From positions 1 to 64,000 of the forward strand of contig JBCCDU010000003.1 in the NCBI GenBank assembly GCA_039030715.1: 64,000 nt of DNA, in the 5' to 3' direction. Shown here piece after piece: positions 10,605 to 19,796 of this stretch (position 1 is the stretch's first letter; the number at the start of each line of letters is the position of its first letter). The notes beneath the pieces were generated by a model, which worked only from the letters and a program-made list of their open reading frames with translations, did no database searches and was not told the DNA's origin. The position numbers were made by a program, and so were the translations under genes. The DNA is from Thermohalobaculum sp039030715. GTDB taxonomy: Bacteria > Pseudomonadota > Alphaproteobacteria > Rhodobacterales > Rhodobacteraceae.

Positions 10605-10807
10605 TGGGTGCGTCTCCGTCTGCGTCTGAATGTTGGGACCTGACCAGGTGAAGAGGGATGTCCCTGGCCCAGACCGCGATTTGGGCGTTTCGCCTGCTCT
10701 GCCTAGCGCGAATTCCGGCGCCCCGCCAGCCCGCCGCGCGTTCGAGAGCCTTGCCCCGCGCCCCTTGCGACACCATGATGCGGGGCCGGAGCGCGAAGGG
10801 AGCAGCG

Positions 10808-11929
10808 GTGTCACGTCTCGATCGATACATCATGGCGCAGATACTGGGACCGTTCCTGTTCTTCGTCCTGGTCTTCACCGGTGTGATCTGGCTGGCGCTG
10901 TCATTACGGGTTATCGACACGGTGGTGAATTCAGGGCAGTCGGCGCAGCTTTTCCTGGAATTCGTCGTCCTGCTGATCCCCAAGGTCATGATGATCGTGC
11001 TGCCCGTCGCTTCGTTCGCCGGCACGCTCTATGCGATCAACCGGCTCTACAGCGATAGCGAGGTGGTGGTGATGTTCGCCTCCGGCGTCTCGGGCCAGCG
11101 CATCTTGCGCCCGGTCACGCTGTTTGCGCTGGCGGTGATGGCGGTGATGCTGGTGATCAGCACATATCTGGCGCCGATGGCGCAACGGGTGATGCTAGAC
11201 CGTGTTTCGGCGGCGCGCGGCGATGTGGCGGCCGCCTTCCTGCGCCCCGGGGCCTTCGTGACGCCAGAGGCTGGCGTTACAGTCTATATGCGCGAGATGG
11301 CCAGGCCCGGAGAGATTCTGGGCATCTTTGTCCATGACGAGCGCGACCCGGATGCGATCGTGACCTATACGGCCGAGCGCGCGGTGCTGTTAGATGCCGA
11401 ACCGGGTCCGAGGCTGGTGATGTTCGACGGCGTTGCGCAATCGCCGAGCGGGCCGGAGGGCGAGTCTCTCTCGATCCTGCGCTTCGAGCAGTTGGGATAC
11501 GATCTGTCCAGTTTCAGCGAAGACCCAAGCGAGCGCGTGCGAAAACCTTCGGAGCTTTCGATCGACCGGTTGCTCACGATCACCGAGGACGAGGCAAAGC
11601 CCCGTTCGCTGGGCGATTTCCGGGCCGAGGCGCATGAGGCGCTAAGCGCGCCGCTTTATGTTCTGGCGCTGCCATTGCTGGGTGTGGCCTTCGTGATCGG
11701 CGGGGGATTTCGGCGTCAGGGCTTTGCCATGCGCATCTTCAGCGCGGTGTCGGTCGCGATCTGCGTCCGACTGCTTGGCCTTGCGCTGAAAGGGGCGACG
11801 GCGGGCACTGCGGCGCTTTGGCCGCTGATGTATGCACCACCTGTCCTCGGGATCATCTTTGCGGTCTGGCTGCTGTCGAAGAGCGGTCGGCCGATTCTGA
11901 GCCGCGCACAGCCGAGGATGGCCAGGTGA
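10808..11929 (+). CDS. lptF: LPS export ABC transporter permease LptF
   Basis: The 373-residue inner-membrane permease belongs to the YjgP/YjgQ family. With LptG and LptB it extracts lipopolysaccharide from the inner membrane. It has three N-terminal membrane helices, a periplasmic jelly-roll-like middle part (about residues 120-270) and three C-terminal helices. A GTG start at 10808 is chosen because AAGGGAG lies five bases upstream and translation then begins MSRLDRYIMAQILGPFLFF, the usual start; longer frames carry non-family residues. It overlaps lptG by four bases (GTGA). Confidence 0.92.
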   Translation: MSRLDRYIMAQILGPFLFFVLVFTGVIWLALSLRVIDTVVNSGQSAQLFLEFVVLLIPKVMMIVLPVASFAGTLYAINRLYSDSEVVVMFASGVSGQRILRPVTLFALAVMAVMLVISTYLAPMAQRVMLDRVSAARGDVAAAFLRPGAFVTPEAGVTVYMREMARPGEILGIFVHDERDPDAIVTYTAERAVLLDAEPGPRLVMFDGVAQSPSGPEGESLSILRFEQLGYDLSSFSEDPSERVRKPSELSIDRLLTITEDEAKPRSLGDFRAEAHEALSAPLYVLALPLLGVAFVIGGGFRRQGFAMRIFSAVSVAICVRLLGLALKGATAGTAALWPLMYAPPVLGIIFAVWLLSKSGRPILSRAQPRMAR

Positions 11930-13050
11930 GCTGGACGCTCAGCCTCTATATCGCGCGGCGGTTTCTGGTCTTTGCGATGCTGACCTTCCTGGCGGTCTTC
12001 GCGCTGATCGTGCTGGTGGATATGATCGAACTGATGCGCTCGAACCGGCGGGGTCTGGCGAGCTTTTCGGACCTTCTTGGCATGGCGTTTCTGCATGCGC
12101 CCTCGATCACAATTACGGCAGCACCCTTCACGGTGTTGTTGGCTGCGATGGCCTGCTTTGCGACGCTCGCGCGGCGATCCGAGTTGGTGGTGACCCGCGC
12201 TGCGGGGGTTTCGGCCTGGCGCCTGATCGCGCCTGCCCTGATCACGGCCCTGCTTTTGGGGGCTGTTGCTTTCGCCATCTACAACCCCATCGCTTCGGCC
12301 TTCGCAAGCCGGTTCGAGCAGTTGGAGGAGCGATATTTCGAACGATCCTCCTCCTCGCTCTCGGTCGCCGCCAGTGGGCTCTGGCTGCGTCAGGGGGACG
12401 AGACGGGACAAACCGTGCTCCGAGCCCAACGCGCCTCCGGCTCGATCGAGCGACTTTGGGATGTGCGGATCTTCCAGTTCGACCCGGATGACCGGCTCTA
12501 TCGCCGGCTCGATGCCCGCTCGGCGGTTCTGGAGGAGAATGCCTGGCGTCTCTCCGGCGTGCGCCGCTGGGATCTGGCTCCCGCGACCGATGCCAACGAG
12601 GCCAGCCAGGTCATCGAAACGGCCGCGACGCTGTCCGAAGAAGTGAAGATCCCGACGGATCTGACGACCGAACGGATAGCTGAGAGTTTTGCCGACCCGG
12701 CCACCATCTCGTTCTGGGCCCTGCCCGGCTTTATCGATGTGTTGGAGGAATCCGGCTTCTCCTCCGACCGGCACAGAATGCACCTGATCACGCTGGTCGC
12801 CACACCCGTCGTGTTCTTCGCGATGGTCCTGATTGGCGCGGCTTTTTCGATGCGCCATGCCCGGTTCGGGGGGCTCGGCATCATGGCGCTCGGCTGCGTG
12901 GTCACCGGTTTCGGATATTTCTTCTTCTCGGACATCGCGACCGCGCTGGGGGCATCCGGTGCCATACCGGTGCTTTTGGCGGGGTGGGCGCCCCCAATCT
13001 CGGCGGTATTGTTCGCTCTGGGCTTGCTGCTGCATCTGGAAGACGGCTAG
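11926..13050 (+). CDS. lptG: LPS export ABC transporter permease LptG
   Basis: The 374-residue partner of LptF has the same topology: three helices, a periplasmic domain and three helices. The GTG start at 11926 overlaps the lptF stop (GTGA), which implies coupled translation and equal amounts of the two half-transporters; GAGGATGG serves as ribosome site. It begins MSWTLSLYIARRFLVFAML. An antisense open frame across this gene is judged a shadow. lptD follows after about 60 bp. Confidence 0.92.
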   Translation: MSWTLSLYIARRFLVFAMLTFLAVFALIVLVDMIELMRSNRRGLASFSDLLGMAFLHAPSITITAAPFTVLLAAMACFATLARRSELVVTRAAGVSAWRLIAPALITALLLGAVAFAIYNPIASAFASRFEQLEERYFERSSSSLSVAASGLWLRQGDETGQTVLRAQRASGSIERLWDVRIFQFDPDDRLYRRLDARSAVLEENAWRLSGVRRWDLAPATDANEASQVIETAATLSEEVKIPTDLTTERIAESFADPATISFWALPGFIDVLEESGFSSDRHRMHLITLVATPVVFFAMVLIGAAFSMRHARFGGLGIMALGCVVTGFGYFFFSDIATALGASGAIPVLLAGWAPPISAVLFALGLLLHLEDG

Positions 13051-13111
13051 AACGGCAGAAGGCGCGCGGAACAGGCGCGTGTAGGGGTTTCGAGTGGGGA
13101 GTACATCAGGG

Positions 13112-15364
13112 ATGCGATTGACGGCACGCGCGATTGCCCTTCTGGCCTGCCTGATGCTGGGGCAGATGCTGCTGTGCCAAGGCGCCCAAGCCCAAGATCT
13201 GGAGGTTGACCGCGATCAACCCGTCGCGCTGGTTGCCGACGAGGTCACCTATGAAAGCGAGACCGGGCGGCTGATCGCCGAGGGTAATGTCGAAGTCTTC
13301 TATGGCGAGCGCACGCTGACCGCCGACCGCATCGTCTATGACGACGCGACGGGGCGGATCTCGGCCGAGGGCGAAATCGTTCTGCGCGATCCGACCGGCA
13401 CCACGGTCTATGCCGATGTCATCGACCTGGATGCGGATCTGCGCGACGGCTTGGTGCGTGGCGCGCAATCCCTGATCGGAACCCAGGGCAAGATCGCAGC
13501 CGTCGAGGGGCGCCGGGTCGAGGACCGCTACAACGTCCTGTCGAAAGCGGTCTACAGCCCTTGCGAAGTGTGCTCGGACCAGCCGACGCCGCTTTGGCGG
13601 ATCCGGGCGCGCAAGATCATCCACGACGAAGAGGAAAAACAGGTCCACTACGAGAACGCCTGGTTCGATCTGTTGGGCGTGCCGGTCCTGTGGACCCCGT
13701 ATTTCCGCCATCCCGACCCGACGGTGGAACGGGCGAGCGGCTTTCTGGCACCCAGTTTCAAGCAGTCCTCGAATTACGGGTATGGGGCTCGATTCCCCTA
13801 TTTCTGGGTGATCGACGAGCAGTCCGACCTGACCGTCGCCCCGTTCTTCACGACGAACGAGGGCGTGATCGGCGAGGCGGAGTATCGCCGCGCGTTCTCG
13901 AATGGACAAATCTCCATCGGTGGATCGGTCACTCGCTCTGACTTCAATGATCGCACGGGGTTCGAAGGACATCTGGACACCAAGGGCCTCTTCAGCTTCC
14001 GCGAGAACGCGAAATGGGGTTGGAATGTCCGCGTCGCCTCGGACGATGCCTATCTGCGTTTCTTCGATTTCTCGAACGAGGATCGTCTGGAAAGCGAAAG
14101 TTTCCTGTTCAATTACGGCGAGAACGGATTTTACGACGCTCGCGTCGTGCGCTTCCAGTCGCTGCGCGATGACGAGCCGGCAGGACAGATCCCGTTCGCG
14201 GTGCCGGATTTTTCGGCCCGGTACGAATTGCCCGATCCTTGGCTGAAGGGCGAGTTCGGTTTCTTTGCCGACAGTGCCGCGCTGCTCAGAACCAATGGCG
14301 CGGATACCGCGCGGATCTCCTTCGGCGTGGATTGGGAACGCCAGATGATCCTGTCGAACGGCCTGTCCTTGACCGCGTTTGCCGAGGCGCGCGGTGACAT
14401 TTTCACACGCAGGGATGATCCGGGCCTGTCCGATCTCACCAGCGCGCGCTTCGCACCGCTGGCCGGGATCGAGGCACGCTATCCCCTGATCTGGGAGCAG
14501 AAGCCCGGCACCGCCCATATCATCGAACCCATTGCCCAGGCGATCGCAGCACCTTTCGGCGGCAACGACAACTCGATCGTCTCGGTGATCGGTCCGAATG
14601 GCGGCATCAGCGGTGTGACTTTCGAAGACAGCGGAGTGACCGAATTCGACGAAACCAACCTGTTCGACCGCAACCACTTCAGCGGCCTGGACGGGTTCGA
14701 GGAAGGTCCGCGTTTCAATTTGGGCCTGCGTTATGCGCGCGTGTCGGACGACGGCATCAAAGTCGACGCGACGGTCGGGCGGGTGCTGCGCCTGCGCGAC
14801 GCCGACGAATTCAGCCCCGGCACCGGTCTGACCGATGCCCAGTCGGACTGGGTGGCGGCTTGGGCCGTGGGCATCGATCCCTATGTCACCGTTCGCCAGC
14901 GGCTGCGCTTCGACGACGATCTGACGGTGAACCGGAACGAGGTCGGGATGATGGCTGAATATGGCAGGCTGCGTATCTCGGGCGACTATGTGTTTCTGGA
15001 GTCCGATCCGCTGATCGGCGAACCTCTGGATCGCGAGGAATTCTCGGTCGGCGCGTCCATCGGCCTCAGCAAGAACTGGCGCATCCGGGGTTTCGTGCAA
15101 CGCGATCTGCAAGAGCGCGAATTCGTCGAGACCGGTGGCGGGATCACCTATGCCAACGAATGCTGCGAAGTGGACGTCTTCCTGCGCCGGCGGTTCACCG
15201 ACTCCGACGATGTGCCTGCCGCAACCTCGGTTGGCGTGCAGGTGAAGTTGCTCACGCTCGGCGCCTCTGATACCGATCTCTTCGGTGGAACGGGGCGTCG
15301 CAGCAATCGCACTCTCGGCTCCAATGACCGCGATCCGGTCAGAACGGTGGGAAGCGAGCGCTAA
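13112..15364 (+). CDS. lptD: LPS assembly outer-membrane protein LptD
   Basis: The 750-residue product has a signal peptide (MRLTARAIALLACLML, cleaved after AQA), an LptA/OstA-like beta-jellyroll segment (about residues 25-140, ALVADEVTYESETGRLIAEG) and a large beta-barrel that inserts LPS into the outer membrane. Cysteines in CEVC and in the C-terminal NECCEV resemble the disulfide-forming pairs known in LptD. The ATG at 13112 gives the better signal peptide; a GTG at 13094 is possible. A 769-codon open frame on the opposite strand is a codon-bias shadow. Confidence 0.93.
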   Translation: MRLTARAIALLACLMLGQMLLCQGAQAQDLEVDRDQPVALVADEVTYESETGRLIAEGNVEVFYGERTLTADRIVYDDATGRISAEGEIVLRDPTGTTVYADVIDLDADLRDGLVRGAQSLIGTQGKIAAVEGRRVEDRYNVLSKAVYSPCEVCSDQPTPLWRIRARKIIHDEEEKQVHYENAWFDLLGVPVLWTPYFRHPDPTVERASGFLAPSFKQSSNYGYGARFPYFWVIDEQSDLTVAPFFTTNEGVIGEAEYRRAFSNGQISIGGSVTRSDFNDRTGFEGHLDTKGLFSFRENAKWGWNVRVASDDAYLRFFDFSNEDRLESESFLFNYGENGFYDARVVRFQSLRDDEPAGQIPFAVPDFSARYELPDPWLKGEFGFFADSAALLRTNGADTARISFGVDWERQMILSNGLSLTAFAEARGDIFTRRDDPGLSDLTSARFAPLAGIEARYPLIWEQKPGTAHIIEPIAQAIAAPFGGNDNSIVSVIGPNGGISGVTFEDSGVTEFDETNLFDRNHFSGLDGFEEGPRFNLGLRYARVSDDGIKVDATVGRVLRLRDADEFSPGTGLTDAQSDWVAAWAVGIDPYVTVRQRLRFDDDLTVNRNEVGMMAEYGRLRISGDYVFLESDPLIGEPLDREEFSVGASIGLSKNWRIRGFVQRDLQEREFVETGGGITYANECCEVDVFLRRRFTDSDDVPAATSVGVQVKLLTLGASDTDLFGGTGRRSNRTLGSNDRDPVRTVGSER

Positions 15365-15397
15365 GCCAGCGCCGGGTGAAACGAACCAGAACAGGTG

Positions 15398-16363
15398 ATG
15401 ACGGTGTTGAGACAACTGCGAATGATCGTGGCCCTGCTTGCGCTCTGCATGGCGGCGCTTGCAATGCCGCGGGCGACGAGCGCGCAGACGATGTTCAAGC
15501 CGGTGGCCATCGTCAACGACTCTGCGATAACCGGGTTCGATCTGGCGCAGCGCGCCCAGATCTTCACGGCACTCGGCGCTGCTGCGCCGACACCGGACGC
15601 GCTGCGCACACAGGCGCTCAACAGTCTGATCGAGGAGCGGTTGAAGTACCAGGCGGGCGAGGCAATCGGTATCAGCTACTCGCAGGATGCCGTCGACCTG
15701 GGGCTGGAGGAATTCGCGTCGCAGTTCGAGGATAGTCCCGAGGCGCTACGGACCAGGCTCAAGAACCAGGGGATCTCGGACCAGTCGATCAACGATTTTG
15801 TGGCTGCCGAGGCGATCTGGCGCGAAGTGGTGCGCACCCGCTTCCTGCGCCGAGCGGAGCCCAGCGAAGCGCAGATCGATGCAGAAATCGCACTCTCCGC
15901 CAATGCGCAAAACGTCAGTTTTCGTCTGCGCGAACTGGCTTTGACATTGACCGGCGACCAAGCGCAGGACCAGCAGATCCGCGAACGTATTATCGATCTC
16001 TATAACCAGTACAGCACCGGCGTAGGCTTCGAGGAGGCCGTCAGCCAGTTCTCGAATGGCCGCAGTGCCGCGAATGGTGGCGAGTTGGGCTGGGTACCGG
16101 GGCGAGCCCTGCCCGGACCGATGGTGCAAGACCTGAACCGCCTGCAAATCGGCCAGGTAACGCGTCCGGTAACAGTTCAAAATGGGGTCGCCTTGTTTCA
16201 ATTGTTGGAGCGCCGGGTGGAAAGTGGCGGCGACACCGAGGCCGCGGCCACGCCGGAAGAACGTGAGCGTGTCCGGCGCAGGTTGGTGAGCGAGACCATC
16301 ACACGCCTGGCCGACGGCTTTTTACAGGAGTTGCGGCGCGATGCGCTGATCGAGGTCAGGTGA
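15398..16363 (+). CDS. surA: SurA-like periplasmic peptidyl-prolyl isomerase
   Basis: The 321-residue product has a signal peptide (ending ATSA), a SurA N-terminal chaperone domain (VAIVNDSAITGFDLAQRAQI onward, about residues 30-150) and one parvulin-type PPIase domain (about residues 165-270, including NGGELGWVPGRALPG). E. coli SurA has two parvulin domains, so this is a shorter form. It assists folding of outer-membrane proteins such as LptD, encoded directly upstream. A GTG lies immediately before the chosen ATG. Its TGA overlaps the pdxA GTG start by four bases. Confidence 0.88.
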   Translation: MTVLRQLRMIVALLALCMAALAMPRATSAQTMFKPVAIVNDSAITGFDLAQRAQIFTALGAAAPTPDALRTQALNSLIEERLKYQAGEAIGISYSQDAVDLGLEEFASQFEDSPEALRTRLKNQGISDQSINDFVAAEAIWREVVRTRFLRRAEPSEAQIDAEIALSANAQNVSFRLRELALTLTGDQAQDQQIRERIIDLYNQYSTGVGFEEAVSQFSNGRSAANGGELGWVPGRALPGPMVQDLNRLQIGQVTRPVTVQNGVALFQLLERRVESGGDTEAAATPEERERVRRRLVSETITRLADGFLQELRRDALIEVR

Positions 16364-17346
16364 GCCTGCCAGCCCCTATTGCCGTCAGTATGGGTGATCC
16401 TGCGGGTATTGGCCCTGAGATCACGGCGAAGGCCTGGCGCGACACGACCCTCCGCCATCCGTTCTACCTGATCGCTGATCCGGCTTGCCTACCCGAAGGC
16501 ATCGCGTGGCGCGAGATAGCCTCACCCGCCGAAGCCGCTGCAGTCTTCGGCGCTGCACTGCCTGTGATGCCGCTTGCGCTGGCTGGTCAGCCCAGTCCGG
16601 GTATGCCCGCGCCCGGCAATGCGGCAGCGACGGTCGAAGCCATCCGCCTGGCTGTGAAACACGCCCGGTCCCGCTCTGCCGCCGCAGTCGTGACAAATCC
16701 GATCAACAAAAAGGTTCTCTATGACGGCGCGGGCTTCGCGTTCCCCGGGCATACGGAGTTTCTGGCAGAACTGGGCAAGGTCGAGCGATCGGTGATGATG
16801 ATCGCCGGGCCGTCGCTGCGGGTGGTGCCGGTGACGATCCATATCCCCCTCGCAGATGTTCCAGCGGCGCTGAGCCGCGAGGCCATCGTCGAGACGGCAC
16901 GGATCACCGCCAAGGCCCTTAGGGTTGATTTCGACCTGCCCAGCCCCCGCCTCGCCGTTGCCGGTCTCAATCCCCATGCAGGTGAAAGCGGTGCGATGGG
17001 ACGCGAGGAGATCGAGATCATCGCCCCCGCGCTCGCCACCCTGCGGGCGGAAGGTATCGACGTGGCGGGCCCCCTGCCCGCCGATACGATGTTTCACGCC
17101 GCCGCCCGATCCAGGTATGATGCAGCGTTGACGATGTATCACGATCAGGGGCTCATCCCGGTCAAAGCCCTGGACTTCGATCAGGGGGTAAACGTGACGC
17201 TGGGCCTGCCGTTCATCCGCACGTCGCCCGATCACGGCACGGCTTACGACATCGCAGGCACCGGGCGGGCCGATTCCTCCAGCATGATTGCAGCGCTCAA
17301 CATGGCGGGCGACATGGCACTGCGCAGGGCCGGACGAAACGCATGA
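16360..17346 (+). CDS. pdxA: 4-hydroxythreonine-4-phosphate dehydrogenase
   Basis: The 328-residue enzyme of vitamin B6 (PLP) synthesis oxidises 4-phosphohydroxy-L-threonine. It has the family start IAVSMGDPAGIGPEI, the segment VTNPINKK, the substrate/metal-binding GHTEFL, GLNPHAGE and MYHDQGLIPVK motifs, and a C-terminal RTSPDHGTAYDIAG. It starts with GTG overlapping the surA stop and ends in an ATGA overlap with rsmA, so it is translationally coupled on both sides. Confidence 0.95.
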   Translation: MSLPAPIAVSMGDPAGIGPEITAKAWRDTTLRHPFYLIADPACLPEGIAWREIASPAEAAAVFGAALPVMPLALAGQPSPGMPAPGNAAATVEAIRLAVKHARSRSAAAVVTNPINKKVLYDGAGFAFPGHTEFLAELGKVERSVMMIAGPSLRVVPVTIHIPLADVPAALSREAIVETARITAKALRVDFDLPSPRLAVAGLNPHAGESGAMGREEIEIIAPALATLRAEGIDVAGPLPADTMFHAAARSRYDAALTMYHDQGLIPVKALDFDQGVNVTLGLPFIRTSPDHGTAYDIAGTGRADSSSMIAALNMAGDMALRRAGRNA

Positions 17347-18194
17347 GCCTTGCGCAAGACGGGTTGCCACCGCTGCGCGAGGTGATCGCGCGCCATGGCC
17401 TTTCGGCGCGCAAATCGCTCGGCCAAAATTTCCTGATGGATCTCAACCTGACGGGTCGGATCGCTCGCGCATCGGGCTCCCTCGCAGGTGCAACCGTGGT
17501 GGAGGTTGGCCCGGGCCCCGGTGGCCTGACCCGCGCCCTGCTGTTCGAAGGCGCAGACCGCGTTATCGCAATCGAGCGCGATCACCGGTGTCTCGATGCA
17601 TTGGCCGAAATCTCGGCGCATTATCCGGGACGCTTGCAGGTGATAGAGGGCGACGCCCTACAGGTCGACCTGTCGCCGCACTTGAAGGGCCCGACGCGGA
17701 TCTGCGCCAACCTGCCCTATAACGTGGGAACCGAGTTGCTAGTCCGCTGGATGACCCCCGAAAGCTGGCCCCCGTGGTGGCAGAGCCTGACCCTGATGTT
17801 CCAGCGCGAAGTGGCAGAGAGGATCGTCGCCCCGCCCGGCGGCAAAGCCTATGGGCGCCTCTCAGTGCTCGCACAGTGGCGCAGCACCGCGCGGATCTGT
17901 TTCGACGTCCACCCGAGCGCCTTCACACCTCCGCCGAAAGTAACCTCCGCCGTCGTGCATATCGAGCCAATACACGAGGCGCCCGAGACCGATCCGGCGG
18001 TTCTGGAGAAGATTGTCGCAGCCGCATTCTCTCAGCGCCGCAAGATGCTGCGTCAATCACTGAAGAGCGTGTGTCAGGAGCCCATAGCGCTGCTGGACAG
18101 CGCCGGGATCGACCCGACCCGCCGGGCTGAAACAGTCATGATTGCCGAGTTTCTGAAACTCGCGAAAACCTTCGAAACTCAGTTCTCGGGCTGA
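17343..18194 (+). CDS. rsmA: 16S rRNA (adenine(1518)-N6/adenine(1519)-N6)-dimethyltransferase
   Basis: The 283-residue KsgA/Dim1 enzyme dimethylates two adenines near the 3' end of 16S rRNA. It shows KSLGQNFLMD, SAM motif I VVEVGPGPGGLT and motif IV NLPYNVGTELLVRW. The C-terminal helical domain contains FSQRRKMLRQSLK. It is the last gene of the lptF-lptG-lptD-surA-pdxA-rsmA cluster. Its 3' end overlaps the convergent DUF4167 gene by 16 bp. Confidence 0.96.
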   Translation: MSLAQDGLPPLREVIARHGLSARKSLGQNFLMDLNLTGRIARASGSLAGATVVEVGPGPGGLTRALLFEGADRVIAIERDHRCLDALAEISAHYPGRLQVIEGDALQVDLSPHLKGPTRICANLPYNVGTELLVRWMTPESWPPWWQSLTLMFQREVAERIVAPPGGKAYGRLSVLAQWRSTARICFDVHPSAFTPPPKVTSAVVHIEPIHEAPETDPAVLEKIVAAAFSQRRKMLRQSLKSVCQEPIALLDSAGIDPTRRAETVMIAEFLKLAKTFETQFSG

Positions 18195-18709
18195 GTTTCA
18201 GTCTCCGCGGTTTCTTCCGATTTGCCACGGTCACGCCCGTTGCGGCGCGGTTTCGAGGGTTGGCTGGTGGACATCTCGTCCTCGGCCACCAGCAGCCCGT
18301 CGCTCTCGGGCTTGCCAGCATCGATGGTCGTCAGGCCCTGAACGCCCGCCAGATCGGGCTGAGGCGCACCGGCTTCCTGCGGTTCCGGCTCGCTCTGTTT
18401 GTTCGCATTTTCGGCATTTGCCTGGCGTTCCTGCTGCGATTGCTGCTGCTGGGCCTGGGCCTGCGCATTCGCCTGAATCAGAATGCGCTGATAATGCTCG
18501 GCATGTTGGAGAAAATTCTCCGCCACCACCCGGTCACCCGATGTCTGGGCATCGCGGGCGAGTGTGAGATATTTTTCGAAGATCTGCTGCGGCGTGCCGC
18601 GCACTTTCCCCTCGGGCCCCGCGCTCTCGTAGACGCGATTGACGTTGTTCCCGCTGCTCTTGCGGTTACCCCGCCCCCGGGGCCGGTTGCTTTTCTGCGG
18701 TGATCTCAT
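18179..18709 (-). CDS. DUF4167 domain-containing protein
   Basis: The 176-residue basic, low-complexity protein begins MRSPQKSNRPRGRGNRKSSG. The conserved DUF4167 segment runs about residues 20-85 (VYESAGPEGKVRGTP, then IFEKYLTLARDA and LQHAEHYQRIL), followed by a Gln/Ala-rich stretch and an acidic/basic tail. The family is common in alphaproteobacteria; the N-terminus looks able to bind nucleic acid. Function unknown. The start at 18709 is preferred over 18745 because the product then begins at the family consensus, with AGGA upstream. It lies downstream of prmC on the same strand after 241 bp. Confidence 0.85.
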   Translation of the reverse strand: MRSPQKSNRPRGRGNRKSSGNNVNRVYESAGPEGKVRGTPQQIFEKYLTLARDAQTSGDRVVAENFLQHAEHYQRILIQANAQAQAQQQQSQQERQANAENANKQSEPEPQEAGAPQPDLAGVQGLTTIDAGKPESDGLLVAEDEMSTSQPSKPRRNGRDRGKSEETAETETQPEN

Positions 18710-18950
18710 CTGGTCCTGATCTGTCGTGACCGGTCGCCCCTGCAAACGGGGACTGTAACCGGTGTAAGTTCATCCGGCCTGATCGCGTCCGGAACATAGC
18801 CTGGGCCTCGGTAAAAAGTCGCAACCTGCGCGAACCGTGGGTCCAGAGATGATGCGTAGCCGCCGATTCCACCCATTCCAGGCTGCAAGTGCCCTGAAGG
18901 TCGGCAACTTCGTTATAGCGATTTTCTCGCCATCGACAACTATTAAACCG

Positions 18951-19796
18951 CTATCGCCGATTTTTCCCTTTGTTTTCTGCAAGAATGACCCGATCGCGGC
19001 CATTCAGATCCTGTAAAATCCGGATCATGTCGAGACTCGCCTTGCCGGCCAATGCCGCCACATCCGCGGCCTGGTTCGCCCCGATCTCGAGGGCGATCCG
19101 CCCATTTGCGGTCAGGTGTCGCCCGACCCCGGCCAGGATCTGGCGATAAGCGTCCAGCCCATCCCCGCCCGGGCTCAACGCGCCCTCCGGCTCATGTGCC
19201 AGCTCGGGCGGGGCGTCGAGCAGTTCCTGAGCGCTCAGATACGGCGGGTTGGCGACGATCAGATCAAACTCTCCCTCCACCGCTTCGAACCAGTCGGATT
19301 GCAGGAAGGTCGCGCGCGCTCGCAGATCCAGGGCCTCCGCATTTCTCCCAGCCACTTCCAGCGCAGCGGCCGAGCAATCCACGCCGACACCCGTTGCGTT
19401 GGGCCATTCAGCCAGCAATGTCAGCAGCAGACAGCCACTGCCGGTGCCGAGGTCCAGCACCCGCGCAGATTTGGCGTTCAACACCGCTTCGATCAGTGCC
19501 TCGCTATCAGGCCTTGGGTCCAAAACCGCAGGGCTCACCGAGAACCGCTGCCCCCAAAACTCTCGAAATCCAACGATCTGGCTAACGGGCTTGCGGTGCT
19601 CTCGCGCCTCGATCGCCCGGTCGAACTTCGCGAGCTCCGCCGCACGTGCGGGATCCTGCAGGGCGCCCTGCAACGACGCCCCCTCCATGCCCGCGGCCCA
19701 GCGATAGAGCAAGCGCGCATCGCGCTCCGGCTCGGGCACGCCCGCTCCAGCCAGGCGCGCTGCGGCCAGGGCAATCGCCTCGGCGCGGGTCGTCAC
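18951..19796 (-). CDS. prmC: peptide chain release factor N5-glutamine methyltransferase
   Basis: The 281-residue HemK/PrmC enzyme methylates the glutamine of the GGQ motif in release factors. It has a helical N-terminal domain, SAM motif LDLGTGSGCLLL and the substrate motif NPPYLS. Its substrate gene, prfA, lies directly upstream and overlaps its start by four bases (ATGA), so factor and modifying enzyme are co-translated. Confidence 0.94.
   Translation of the reverse strand: MTTRAEAIALAAARLAGAGVPEPERDARLLYRWAAGMEGASLQGALQDPARAAELAKFDRAIEAREHRKPVSQIVGFREFWGQRFSVSPAVLDPRPDSEALIEAVLNAKSARVLDLGTGSGCLLLTLLAEWPNATGVGVDCSAAALEVAGRNAEALDLRARATFLQSDWFEAVEGEFDLIVANPPYLSAQELLDAPPELAHEPEGALSPGGDGLDAYRQILAGVGRHLTANGRIALEIGANQAADVAALAGKASLDMIRILQDLNGRDRVILAENKGKNRR

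Noticed and set aside
13106..15415. A 769-codon open frame antisense to lptD
   Set aside because: It lies entirely opposite a clear lptD with signal peptide and barrel, has no family features and reflects codon bias in G+C-rich DNA.
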